64,000 nt of DNA from Acanthopleura granulata. Its lineage: Eukaryota > Mollusca > Polyplacophora > Chitonida > Chitonidae. Position 1 is the stretch's first letter, and each line of letters starts with the position of its first letter. Below are positions 10,795 to 21,449 of the stretch, in pieces. The translations under genes were made by a program, and so were the position numbers. Location of the stretch: assembly GCA_016165875.1 (NCBI GenBank), contig JABBOT010000016.1, positions 6,222,327 to 6,286,326 of the forward strand, written 5' to 3'. The notes beneath the pieces are model-generated. The model was given only the letters and a program-made list of their open reading frames with translations, did no database searches and had not been told where the DNA came from.

Positions 10795-11435
10795 GATCGG
10801 GAGCACGAGGTACCGGCCCGGAACGCGAAGCATTAGCCTGGGACACGAGTATACTCGCAGGAACGGGACGTAATATACGGGAACACAACGTACTGGCTGG
10901 GAACAGGATGTTCTGGCCGAGTACACGAGGTTCGAGTACAAGACGCTCCGGCTGAGAACGCGAAGTAATCGTCGAGTATACCAAGTATTGACCATGTACA
11001 CGACCTACCACAGAGTACTTGACCTACCCCCGAGTAGGCGGTATACACCACGCATAGGCTGAGTACACGATGTACCAATCCAAGAACGGAATCAATGGAC
11101 GAGTACATGACGTACCGGTCGAGTATAACGTAGTTCCGAGTAAACGACGCACCAGACGTGTAGCTGCCGAGTATAGGCCTATAAGATGTACGGATTAATT
11201 ACACGAACTATCGGCAAAGTGCACGGCCTACAGGCCGAGTACATGTTGCACCGGCCGAGTAAGTGATGTACCAGACGAGTACGCGACGTATAATGGCCGA
11301 GTACACAGGGTACGGATCAAGTAGGCCTACAAATACCAGCAAAGTACACGACATATATTGGCCGATTTCACGAAGTACCGGCCAAGAACACACGACCTAC
11401 TGATCATGTACACAACCAATCGGCCAAGTACATAA
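10795..11435 (+). repeat. degenerate ~20-bp minisatellite
   Basis: Roughly thirty diverged units of the type 'gagtacacgacgtaccggcc' (variants cgaacggga.., ccgagtacatg..). Overlapping minus-strand frames containing CVLG/SRSVPxx-like repeats are by-products of the array. Confidence 0.88.
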
Positions 11436-11839
11436 GAAATCAGATCCCGTCTGGGTGACACAAGCTGCATGTTAAGCTTCCAAGGTAGAGAAAACATACA
11501 ACTTTGAATTTTAGACCACGCTTCGGATTTTCTGACAGGAATATTAGACCTGGCGCCTGTCCTAAGTGACAGCCCCATGGTTATGCACTACTTTATATGG
11601 ACTGAGGACATTTATTGGCTTCTAGCCACAGTTTCAAACCTGAGTTGCTCGGTCTGAAGCCAAATGACATGGACGTTTGTGATTTGTATTGGTTGGCAAG
11701 TTTGAATAGCTTTTTGTCAACACATTCTCCTTTGAATGAATGACTGTATGATGGCTGACGGACAACTCGCCTGAATGACTGAATGATTATCTGAAACCAG
11801 CTTGATTTTTAGATATAAAATAGTGGTGTATATTATATA

Positions 11840-11863
11840 TTATTTATATATATATATATATAC
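11840..11863. repeat. AT microsatellite
   Basis: Short (TA)n run inside AT-rich sequence. Confidence 0.85.
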
Positions 11864-12297
11864 TTATTTACATTATTTACGTAATGCACCCTGTACCATA
11901 ATACAATACAATACAACAGAGTGAATTACAGTCCAGCACGATACAATACAATTCAATGCAATGCCACCACGCGATACTGCCAGACTGTCGTAAAAAATAT
12001 AACTGAATACTCACAACTAGGTGTGAATTAAAACTTATTATTTCATTAAAACTCTTATAATATTACATTTCGAAGCGAAGGTATACCAAAACGACCAGTG
12101 TTTATATGCACCATGCATTGACGGACTGCTAATGGTAATAACTGATTCTCTGGATTGTTAACTATGAATCGTGTATTAAAATGTTTTCTGTAAAGTGACC
12201 ACTAAAAGACCACTAAAACTGAACCTGTGGTGAATGAAAAGACCACGAGAAACTGTATTTGAATTTACCTTCACTGATTGTTTTCAGTTTTCCCCCA

Positions 12298-12603
12298 CCA
12301 AACTGAACGCAATCAAATGTTTTGATTATATGGTGGGCTTCATGGGCCATATATTATATAGGCTGAAGAACAATGGCGTCACACATTCCTTTTAGCTACT
12401 AAAAAGCCTCTGGTTGTTATATTTCCATATTAAATACAGATACAGATATATTTCTATTAATATTCACATAAAAAGTAAGCATATAACACTCAAAGGCTGT
12501 TTAACAGCTGAAAGGAATGTGTGACGTCATTGTTCTATCGTCTGTTCAGTATGGTCCATAAAGTCCCCCATACAATCAAATCATCTGACGGCGTTTAACT
12601 TGG
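12298..12603. mobile_element. MITE-like fold-back element with ~95-bp terminal inverted repeats
   Basis: The outer ends are ccaaactgaacgc and gcgtttaacttgg, imperfect reverse complements. Pairing continues inward through 'tttgattatatggtggg', the 'gaacaatggcgtcacacatt' block and 'ccttttagct', matched on the right by 'agctgaaaggaatgtgtgac' and 'gtcattgttct'. About 110 AT-rich bases form the loop. No transposase is encoded, as in a non-autonomous DNA transposon. No clear target-site duplication was identified. Confidence 0.8.
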
Positions 12604-13744
12604 CGAGAAAAAAATCTTAAAATAAGTCAATGAAGGTATTTTCAGATACAGTTTTTCATGCTCTTTTCACGCACCACAATTTCATTTTTGAGTGGTCTTT
12701 CACTTTGTGTGTTGATGTTTGGGTTGTATATCGCAGTATTTACAGCATAAAGACTGCGAGCCCCACTTTAACTGTTACCCTCAGAGGGCTTTCAACAAAT
12801 CTGCCAAATTGTTCCCAATTGCATGTGTTTTACTTCTCTCCCATTAAAACCACCTCCTGTTCGCTGCAACACAGATCCAAAATAGTCACCGTAAATTGAA
12901 CATTGCATTGGATCTGCATTTTGTTGCAGTCGACATAATTGGCCAACAGGGCATTTAAGCGCTCCAATCAGCTGCCTATTTGGACGTCTCGTTTTTTGTA
13001 ACGGTAAATATAATTGGCCCACAAGGCGTCGACCAATGCCCACAGGACAGCTCTTTTTGTGGCGTTTTTACCGGCTGACATCTCGTCAGCTAGAGATCCG
13101 GAGTCCTGTAATTTCGAATGTGTCTACCAAAAGAAACGCGGCGCCCTGTTTTGTGCATAAAAATTTAATCAGACACGAAGTTTCTTTTAAAAAAGTAAAT
13201 ATAACGAAATTAGTTTGGACAAAAAAGAAAACTGACACTTAAATTTGTTGGATATTTTTCGGCTTCATTGCTGTCGGTTTTAAGAAGAAGCTGTCGCTAT
13301 TATTTTTAAACATGCATAAGAAAGATTTTGCTTTTCAATTTTTTCAACTTGTCTAGAAATTTGCTGGACGGTGTAATTAAACTAATTAAATTAAAATTTG
13401 TTGTAGGCAACACATAAAACAGAAAAAAGACTAATAAAGTGAAGAGGATGTGCCTTGAGGTGTTCATTATAAACACTTGTGAAATCCTGTCACCTGACAC
13501 TCTTTAGCGGTAGCATGGAGAGAAAAACTAGAGCTGCGACTGTAGTGTGACCGTTAGCAACTGACTTGTTAATAGCTTAAAATAAATCAACTTATATGCC
13601 CCCTAGAAAATTTTTGTGGAAGTTTCATTAGTTTAAGTACATTGTGCCATGAAACTTCCGTTTTGCACGCTGGAAACATTAGGCATAAATGTAATCACAA
13701 ACCAAAGAGCTAAAAAGTCAATCTGGCAGGTAAAAGAAGGTAGG

Positions 13745-14045
13745 AAAGAACAAGTACTACCCAGCTCCATTGCGAAGTTGGCCTCTGTACCGTGACAGGG
13801 GTAGTAGTATCATATCGGATGTCTCATATCGGATGTCTTAACAGTGATGCTTCTGCAGCAAAATGCAGAAATGAGGATTCTCCACGTACAAATTACATAA
13901 GTAAGCACAAGTACTATCCAGCTCCATTTCAGATTTGCCCGCTATATCGTGACAAGGGTGGTAGGTCATACCAGATGTCTTCACAATGATGCTTGTACAG
14001 TATAATGTATAAATGTGGACTCTCTGGTTAGCATTCATATAAGAA
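13745..14045 (+). repeat. tandem duplication, ~157-bp unit, two copies
   Basis: 'caagtactacccagctccat' (13751) recurs as 'caagtactatccagctccat' (13908). It is followed in both by 'cg..gacaggggtagtagt'/'cgtgacaagggtggtagg', 'gatgtctt(a/c)acagtgatgctt' and 'aaatgaggattct'/'aaatgtggactct'. The first copy has a small internal duplication of 'atatcggatgtct'. Confidence 0.85.
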
Positions 14046-14091
14046 AGCGCCATGGTTATTGTCTGCAATATCTGTGTCGCCAAAAAAAAGT

Positions 14092-14152
14092 ATGTTCGTT
14101 AGCAGATTTTTCACACCAGCATGAAGCTGGTGTGTCAGCTTTAAAACGAACG
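14092..14152. other. nested perfect hairpin
   Basis: A nine-base perfect stem cacaccagc/gctggtgtg (14112-14120 with 14126-14134) has the loop atgaa. It sits inside a second pairing, gttcgtt/aacgaac. No U-tract or known RNA family signature was seen. Confidence 0.6.
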
Positions 14153-14519
14153 TCGTTTGGTTCAAATCTGAATATTTTTTCGCACTTTATGTGCAATTAT
14201 TTAAAGTTAGGGCTTATGTCCCAGACATCCAAGATATGTACATTGTTACATATATTAGGCACGACTCCGCGGCCTATACCTTGACTGAGACAGCTGTCAT
14301 GTCTGTCTTGTGTCAGTATATTGTGACTGGGCCGGGTGTCAGCATCCTGTGACTGGGTAGGCCTATGATCTACAGTATGACCGCAGGAAAACAATGCTAC
14401 AACATCAACAGGGCTATCGCCGTGATATATGATATTTAATTGGGCTTTAGTCATTCGTCCTTCATTCTTCTCTCATTCACCTTCTCTTTTCTTTTTTTCC
14501 TAACTTCCACTTTGCAAAG

Positions 14520-14616
14520 ACGAATATTGTTTTATGACCTTGTAGACGCTGGAATCGTTAAACCAACACTGAAAGCGGTGCTTTGTCCACCTAAAAATGC
14601 AAGTTTAGTGTTATAG
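14520..14616 (+). CDS. candidate 3'-terminal exon, protein unknown
   Basis: A long pyrimidine tract with a branch-point-like 'cctaac' precedes the acceptor (ttccactttgcaaag|A). The single open frame gives 31 codons, including YDLVDAGIVKPTLKAVLCPP, before TAG at 14614. A canonical AATAAA lies near 14985, so a 3' untranslated region of about 370 bases is plausible. The upstream exons were not identified. The exon is short, so the call depends on splice-site strength. Confidence 0.3.
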
Positions 14617-15149
14617 TTCCCTATGGACTGACCATTGTTGATGAGAACAGCCTGAATCCCTTAATGCCTTGGCGCAAATCATTCCATGGAATGAAGTCGC
14701 CATGTAAATCAATTTACGTATGTATGTATATTTTTCTCACTTCCATACCTTCGACTTCACAACAGAAAAGAAAGTGCACTGTCGAGCATTCGGAAACTTG
14801 CGTCTTAAATTGCACGTTAATGTAAGTTCGCCAATGATGAATGATAAATCTTTCGCTTTTATACAGGCGCACTTCGCTTTACCGTAGAATGAATAACATA
14901 ATTACTAAAACCATGCTATTCGTATCCTGTGACTGTTGTGAATTATTTTCAAGAGGCCCTAGTCTAAAATGTATTTAAACAACAATAAAGGCCTATATAT
15001 GTATGCGAAACGTGATGATGTGTACAGTCCAAGATGGCGGGTTTCTAAATGAGCTATAACTGTTTATAGAGGAGGGATACTGGCAGGTACATCACCAGCC
15101 GCCAGATGAGGCTGCGTGACATTCTAGGGCATCGACATCCATTAATCAG

Positions 15150-15382
15150 TTTCTAAGCCGGTTACACTGGCAACACTTGGAGATAAACAATAGTTTGCCA
15201 GACGCGACCAAAATTACCTCCGGCCGCACAAGATCGTCTAGATCTGTCGCAGTGAAAAGTTGTCGGAAACTGAGGAGTAATATTCATGTAAGCGTATCCC
15301 GGCCGGACAATGAGTCTGACAACAGTTTTTCATCCGCTGAACTGGCTATGGTGATGAAAAACAACATTTGTATACAGCAAGG
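15150..15382 (+). CDS. candidate internal exon, serine/arginine-rich segment
   Basis: Open through 77 codons from an acceptor-like 'catccattaatcag' to CAAGG|GTAACT. The frame contains KITSGRTRSSRSVAVKSCRK and, further on, SRPDNESDNSFSSAELAMV, a basic then acidic, low-hydrophobicity segment. There is no in-frame ATG near its start, so it would be internal. The acceptor has a poor pyrimidine tract. Its phase does not match the exon at 16307, so any link to it needs another exon or a different donor. Confidence 0.25.
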
Positions 15383-15696
15383 GTAACTTTCAGACAAGAT
15401 GTCAAAAAACCGTAAACAAAGTGGTGAAAGCAAGCATGCGTTATTGGGAAACCTATCTCGTTCAATACGCTAAAGCAGTTTTCCATCACGCTGAGGACGA
15501 ATCAAAAAAATTTTTATTTTTTCGATTCTTGTTTAATACCATTCCAAAGAATTTTTCTCTTGTACCATGGCCGACAGTTTTATGCGTGTAGGAAGCGCGA
15601 GTACCCCACATAAAACCATCGACATTTGACAAGATACTGACCAACTTTTAAATATACGAAGTGTAGGTGTGTACACCATATTGATGGAAGACAACT

Positions 15697-15817
15697 GGTC
15701 GTCAACGAACTGCGCAAACAGAAACAGGGGCCTCGACGAACGTTAGGGTGCGCAAACAGCCAAACAGCCGTCGACGAACGTCTGGCTGCGTAAACAGCCA
15801 CACGGCCGTCGACAAAG
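15697..15817 (+). repeat. three degenerate ~40-bp tandem units
   Basis: Repeats of 'gtcgacgaacgt..ggctgcg' plus 'aaacagccacacggcc', with variants. They lie immediately before a SINE. Confidence 0.7.
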
Positions 15818-15867
15818 CACCAGAAACACTGAGAGCTTAATTCGCTATATAATTAAGGCCGAGGGTC

Positions 15868-16128
15868 TCCTTTGCCCTGATGGTTAGCGCCCTAGCGCAG
15901 CGTAATGACCCAGAAGCCTCCCACCAATGCGGTCTCTGTGAGTTCAAGTTCAGCTCATGCTGCCTTCTTCTTCAGTCGTACGCAGGATGGTTGTGGGTTT
16001 CCTCCGGACTTTGCCCGGTTTCCTCCGACCATAATGCTGGCCGCCGTGGTATAAGTGAAATGTTCTTGAGTACGGCGTAAAACACCTATCAAATAAATAA
16101 ATAAAGAAATAAAGAAATAAATAAATAG
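15868..16128 (+). mobile_element. tRNA-derived SINE (family A), near full length
   Basis: Head degraded ('ctgatggttagcgccctagc'). The B-box region (gtgagttcaagttc), body, core 'ggatggttgtgggtttcctc', 'gagtacggcgtaaaacacct' and an extended (AAATAAAG)n tail are intact. Confidence 0.92.
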
Positions 16129-16306
16129 AGCCAGGTTTGAAATGCACCTGAAAAAAAGCTAAACATAAAGACACGATGTTAATGCATAATTATTGTATTA
16201 TAGTTTGTCAGCATGACCCGTAGAATAAACACAGCCAAAACACACTTCCGGAAAATGTATTTCATGCAATTAACGCCTACGTTAACTTTTCCATCCCCCT
16301 ATTCAG

Positions 16307-16636
16307 ATATTGCGGAGGTGGGCATACAGTACAGCCATGAAGACGGACGACGTATACAATCTGATCCACATGATTTAAGGTGCGACCCTGATGCAGAAGA
16401 CGGCTCTGCCACGTTTAGACGCCATTATGTTGTTGTTGTTGCCTTCAATAGCTAATCTCCCGTCTAAAGTACTTCGGGCCAAAACTCTGTGTGTGTGTGT
16501 CTTGTTTTTCTTTTTTGTTTGTTTGTTTGTTTTGGCTGATTTCTGCATTAGTGATGAGGTTTTGCAGGTAACCTGGTCACATAGCGCTCGTGTATTACCA
16601 GAGAACTATGATGTGTACTTCGCCATTGAGCGGTAA
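16307..16636 (+). CDS. candidate last two exons of a plus-strand gene
   Basis: Exon 16307-16379 follows an excellent acceptor (gttaac...ccatccccctattcag) and encodes AEVGIQYSHEDGRRIQSDPH; its possible donor AAG|GTGCGA is moderate. Exon 16552-16636 follows a second pyrimidine-rich acceptor (ggctgatttctgcattag) and encodes DEVLQVTWSHSARVLPENYD before TAA. The phases match (two bases plus one). The intron would be 172 bases and contains a GT/TTTG simple repeat. AATAAA occurs near 17000. Reading on from the first exon without splicing also stays open to 16455, an alternative ending. No domain was recognised. Confidence 0.35.
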
Positions 16637-17142
16637 AAGGTATCGCGTAGATACAGGAAGCATAATGAAAATATGGGTTTAATCTGGAAAATTGGTGAAA
16701 TTCGGAGAACTCGCTGTTTGGGAATGAAATTCAACCCCTGACTCCTGGGGCGTTTTGGGTTTATCCGGAACAGCCACGTGAGCCAAGCTTTCACGTTTTA
16801 TTTACAATTCATGTCTTTCCGACATCGACAACAACATGGTACTGTTTATTTTCCTAAAACACGGAAATAGATTGAACTTGTGTCGCGTTTAGTGTATCAG
16901 TAATTATAAGTGCATTATATATATTATGTTTTATGGTTGTCAATTGAAGGCCTTGGGGAAAAACAGTTTCCTCGTAAACTGACTGAGCTACCTTTACATC
17001 AATAAACAAATATATAATTGTTATTATCTGATGCATGAAAACAGCCTGACTTAACTTTGTATGAGAGTTTATGTTGGAGACGAGATTTATGTGAAAGAAA
17101 GAAACAACATGCTACAAATCCTCGTCGGTATAGACATTCCGC

Positions 17143-17425
17143 TCAGCACTGCATCTGAAATGCCTTTTCCTTTAAAGAATAAAATACATTTCTCGTAACT
17201 CCAATAAACAGCTCCCGAGAGAAACAAGTATAATCCACCAAATATCCATTAAAATAACAATTCATCAAGTATTCTGTGCGAACACGATGACTAAGGCCAC
17301 CGATACAACTGTCTTTGTAAATGATGGCCGTGTATGGTAGGTAAAACGTTTTGTTTCGGTAAAGTAAACGACCTTGGTAATTGATCAAAAAGGATAGACG
17401 TGGGTATTGGGAAAGGGATTTCTCC
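17143..17425 (-). CDS. candidate 3'-terminal exon, 93 codons
   Basis: On the minus strand an almost ideal acceptor (caaaaatttttttcag|G) opens a 93-codon frame ending in TGA at 17143. It contains LSFLINYQGRLLYRN, YTAIIYKDSCIGGLSH and FNGYLVDYTCFSRELFIGV: aromatic- and cysteine-bearing and free of low complexity. The minus-strand AATAAA (TTTATT at 16798-16803) lies about 340 bases downstream. That would place its 3' end tail-to-tail with, and overlapping, the plus-strand candidate at 16307-16636. Another frame is also open for 38 codons, which tempers confidence. Confidence 0.35.
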
Positions 17426-17715
17426 CTGAAAAAAATTTTTGTGGTGATAATTTCCTTTGACAGAAGACTTTACGCTAAAAGCCCCTCGAGACCACTGCTA
17501 TTACATTCTTAATTGAAAAAGCAAGCTGAACGATCTGGAAAACTTTTAAGTAAACTTTCGAGGTAATTCTTCATTTTTTTTTTAACTCCTTGGTGGCTTT
17601 CGAATCTCGAAAGTTTATACATTATGTATGCGCTGTAAAGTTGACCATTTTGCTGCACATGGATATGGTATGATATATTGCAATAATCCTATAACCTCAC
17701 ATGCATCGGTTTAGA

Positions 17716-17875
17716 GTACGTAATAAGGATGTGGGTCAAAACTTTGCGGTTTGTTGCCCTGCAAAAAGCTTTGCATTTACTTTAGTAAGTTTTACGGCTT
17801 AAAATTACGTAACAGGAATGTGATTAAAAACTTTGCGTTTTATTATCTTGCAATTTTAAAAAGCTTTGTCATTTC
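17716..17875 (+). repeat. diverged ~92-bp tandem duplication
   Basis: 'cgtaataaggatgtgggtca' followed by 'aaactttgcggtttgttgcc' and 'aaaagctttgcattta' recurs as 'cgtaacaggaatgtgattaa', 'aaactttgcgttttattatc' and 'aaaagctttgtcattt'. Confidence 0.65.
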
Positions 17876-17999
17876 TGTACATTTCAGTGGTTATGTTTTA
17901 CCTATAATTAGGAATTTTTTTCTTGTACACACTAATCTCGGATGGAAACCTCTTGTACGTAAATAGGGTCGGTAAGGCAGCCGGTAAATGCAGTGTGTT

Positions 18000-19250
18000 A
18001 TCATCCAATATCCTGATGTCCGCATCTCGTGTCAGAGCTGATGAAACCAGTACGGGCTAGCCATTCACTGCGCTAGCGACTCGCTCGGGCGGCGGCTAAT
18101 GGTACGAGACCACGTACAATCCTCATCGATTAGGACGTAACGACTGAAAACCGTCGCTGTCTTAGTACGGTGTGTCGCGTGGGGTGGATTTCCAGTCACT
18201 CCGGGGATGTCTGGACGTGATTAAAGAGCAATCACTTCGCTGTGGGTGAAGGTAGTCGGTCTTGTAATACCTTGCGCATAATGAGGCCAACCGAATCATC
18301 GAGAGTTCGACTCCGACATGCTTCGTTTTGAAGCCGTACGAAATAAAACAAATACAGACGAACTGAGTCTGGTGTAGACGATCGAGGGATCAGTCAAGTA
18401 ATCATCTTGACAAGTTCATCAAATGAGTTGATTTGCATGATTTCACTGATTGCTGATCAGCGCCAGTCAAGAATTTTTTACTTGTCCCTGTAGTCCCAGT
18501 AGTGTCATCCACCGACCTTTGGCAAATTAATGACAAACGCCTAATAAATGTTGTTTGCACCTTTGGAACATGACCGATGTACTCCAAAAATCAAAAACAA
18601 ATAAAAATCACTTTTGTTTAAGTTAATGTGGCATTGACACGGAATGTAATGTTATGTATCAGACTTGTTTTGTAATCCTAACAGCTTTTATAAATACTCG
18701 GTGGTTTAACGTGATACTGTGTCCATTATCATGTTGAAGTCAGAAAAGCCATTTTATTCCATCACCCAGAAAAATTCATGTTATGTTAAATTTAATTGAT
18801 CAGTTTTCAGAGTGGCAAATTTCGCAGTCCTTGGTTCAGGAACAACCTAGTCTATGTCCTAACAACATAAATCTTCTTTATTTACGAGGAAAGTTACGAA
18901 AGCTTATTAACGATTCTTCTTCAACCTGAGAAAAATAGTCATTTCAACACCCATTTCCTACCCAGTGCCAACCCTTGATAAACTCTGACAGATTTATAAT
19001 TGTGTTGTGATGTTCGCATAATTGCATTTATGCAGCTTCTGGTGAAATAAATAAAATGCCAAAATTGATTTCTTTTTGAGTTAAAGTATGCTCTGCGCAA
19101 TGTCGAAACATGTCTTCAAAAGCACACTTTGGAAAGTAATTATACATTTTACGCTTGAAACATCTCTCCAGATCTGGAGCATCTCTCTTCCGCCATAAAT
19201 GACAAGTGCCAGCAGCCGCTCTACATCACTGACAGCTGATTAATGTAATT
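18000..19250. other. no firm feature
   Basis: Mostly unique AT-rich sequence. A weak tRNA-like stretch at about 18246-18310 (an AGTCGG box and GAGTTCGACTCC, loop CTTGTAA) may be a decayed tRNA-derived repeat but does not fold convincingly as a tRNA. Confidence 0.4.
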
Positions 19251-19295
19251 AAATGTTACTTAGTTTCTCTTTAGTTTTCAGAATGTGGGTTCAGT

Positions 19296-20515
19296 GGTGT
19301 TTCTGTGTTATTGTGGTGGACGTGTCCCCCATCAGTCAGGCCAGAACCAAAGGCAGAACCGGCATTCCCAACTCCGTTCTCCCCACTCCCCGGTGTTTCT
19401 GTGTTATTGTGGTGGACGTGTCCCCCATCAGTCAGGCCAGAACCAAAGGCAGAACCGGCACTCCCAACTCCGTTCTCCCCACTCCCCGGTGTTTCTGTGT
19501 TATTGTGGTGGACGTGTCCCCCATCAGTCAGGCCAGAACCAAAGGCAGAACCGGCATTCCCAACTCCGTTCTCCCCACTCCCCGGTGTTTCTGTGTTATT
19601 GTGGTGGACGTGTCCCCCATCAGTCAGGCCAGAACCAAAGGCAGAACCGGCACTCCCAACTCCGTTCTCCCCACTCCCCGGTGTTTCTGTGTTATTGTGG
19701 TGGACGTGTCCCCCATCAGTCAGGCCAGAACCAAAGGCAGAACCGGCATTCCCAACTCCGTTCTCCCCACTCCCCGGTGTTTCTGTGTTATTGTGGTGGA
19801 CGTGTCCCCCATCAGTCAGGCCAGAACCAAAGGCAGAACCGGCACTCCCAACTCCGTTCTCCCCACTCCCCGGTGTTTCTGTGTTATTGTGGTGGACGTG
19901 TCCCCCATCAGTCAGGCCAGAACCAAAGGCAGAACCGGCATTCCCAACTCCGTTCTCCCCACTCCCCGGTGTTTCTGTGTTATTGTGGTGGACGTGTCCC
20001 CCATCAGTCAGGCCAGAACCAAAGGCAGAACCGACACTCCCAACTCCGTTCTCCCCACTCCCCGGTGTTTCTGTGTTATTGTGGTGGACGTGTCCCCCAT
20101 CAGTCAGGCCAGAACCAAAGGCAGAACCGGCATTCCCAACTCCGTTCTCCCCACTCCCCGGTGTTTTGGGGTTACTGTCCTGGACGTGTCCCCAATCAGT
20201 CTAAGGCTGAACCGGCTCTCATCAACTACCCTCAACCCCCCCCCTTCCCCACTCCCCGATGTTTTTGGGGTCATTGTCCAGGACGCGTCTCCTATCAGCC
20301 CGGTCAGAGCTCAAGGTTGAATCGGATATTCCATCAACTACCACCACCCCCACCCCCTTTCCCCACTCCCCCGGGGTTTTGGTTGTCATTGTCCTGGTTG
20401 AGTCACGTCTCCTATCAGTCAGGTCAGAGTCTAAGGCTGAACCGGCTCTTCCATCAACTACCACCACCCCCACCGCCCATTTCCCACTTCCCCGGTGTTT
20501 TGGGGTTAATATTCT
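19296..20515 (+). repeat. 96-bp minisatellite with two-unit higher-order structure
   Basis: Nine near-identical 96-base units start at 19296, 19392, 19488, 19584, 19680, 19776, 19872, 19968 and 20064. Units alternate strictly between 'ggcattccc' and '(g/a)cactccc', giving a 192-base period. About three diverged units follow (20160 onward) that are richer in ccaccaccccc. Because 96 is divisible by three and the unit lacks plus-strand stops, all three plus frames stay open; those frames are not evidence of a protein. A good splice acceptor (ctctttagttttcag) lies just upstream at about 19280. Confidence 0.97.
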
Positions 20516-20741
20516 GATGTCTGCAGCTGCCATAAAGTCGTAAAAGAAACTTACATGCTTCCTTCGTTTTAGGCTAGCCGCTAGTCTATGCTACCTGCGT
20601 TAAACATTTTGCCGATGTGATACAATATTATTTTAAAGAAAGACGAAAAGTAAAAAACTTAAAAATTTACTATTAATCAAATGAAGTAAGTTTAATGTCA
20701 AATATCTACTCCTGAATATTAATTTGTGTGCCTGTGATTAG

Positions 20742-20938
20742 TTAGAAATCACTAAAAATCCACTGTGGTATTAACATTTGTTCGCACTGAAAAAAAAATG
20801 GTGCGTCCTGTACATCACTTCTCAAGGCCTTTTGTAAAAAAACTTCTGACTGGCTCATAGTGACACGGCCGCAATCAATGTGCCCGTCGAAATGGAAGGT
20901 TTGTTTTCTATATAACACGTAACTTTCAACGTGTTTTT
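20742..20938 (-). CDS. candidate minus-strand exon, 65 codons
   Basis: After the acceptor 'cctgtcatgtctgttgctag' a frame stays open to TAA at 20742. It contains HVESYVLYRKQTFHFDGHID, then MSQSEVFLQKALRSDVQD. A second, stronger acceptor (accatttttttttcag) lies inside it and would give only a 14-codon ending. No domain was recognised and no close polyadenylation signal was found. Confidence 0.25.
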
Positions 20939-21326
20939 CTAGCAACAGACATGACAGGAAAATTTGAATTTTATATCATTAATAAGCAAAAGCCTTGGGC
21001 TTTCTTTTACTACCGCGTATTATTGATTTGCTGGCTCTTCCTTTAAAATAAACTCCGTCAGTATACACATAGACATGAGATTATTTATTTTTATTTGAAA
21101 AAAAAAGACAATTCAAGAAAACTGATTCCTGATTCTGATTAAGCCATAGGAAGCTTTCTAAAACTCCTTCCCGCCTGTAACAAAGCGGCCTATAGCAGGG
21201 TGATCCTTTGTGTGTGTTTTCCTGTTGTACGTGGCACTTATCGGTATATGCTCGCTCATGAGTCGTTAAGATAGTATTCAAGCACTATAGCGTTAGGACG
21301 GAAAATGGCGTGTGTTTTCACGAGGA

Positions 21327-21347
21327 TTTTTTTTTTTTTTTTTTTTT
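21327..21347. repeat. poly-T run
   Basis: About 21 consecutive T followed by gacatcttcag, which resembles a strong plus-strand acceptor. Two frames after it are open for fewer than 30 codons. Confidence 0.9.
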
Positions 21348-21449
21348 GACATCTTCAGTGTGGCGCTTCAGAGTGTCCCATTTCCTAGCTGGACCGTTTT
21401 ACACTGCACTTCTGCGACGGTCGGAATTAAAACAACCATTTAGTCTTTA

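Noticed and set aside
10585..11578. Several overlapping frames of 60-138 codons on both strands
   Set aside because: They lie over the 20-bp minisatellite; its low stop frequency explains them.
18246..18310. tRNA-Thr-like stretch with CTTGTAA loop
   Set aside because: The anticodon loop and T-arm motif are suggestive, but D and acceptor stems do not pair; at best a decayed repeat.
19253..20517. Three overlapping plus-strand frames of about 300-410 codons
   Set aside because: They are the same stop-free 96-bp tandem unit read in three frames; no independent coding evidence beyond an upstream acceptor.
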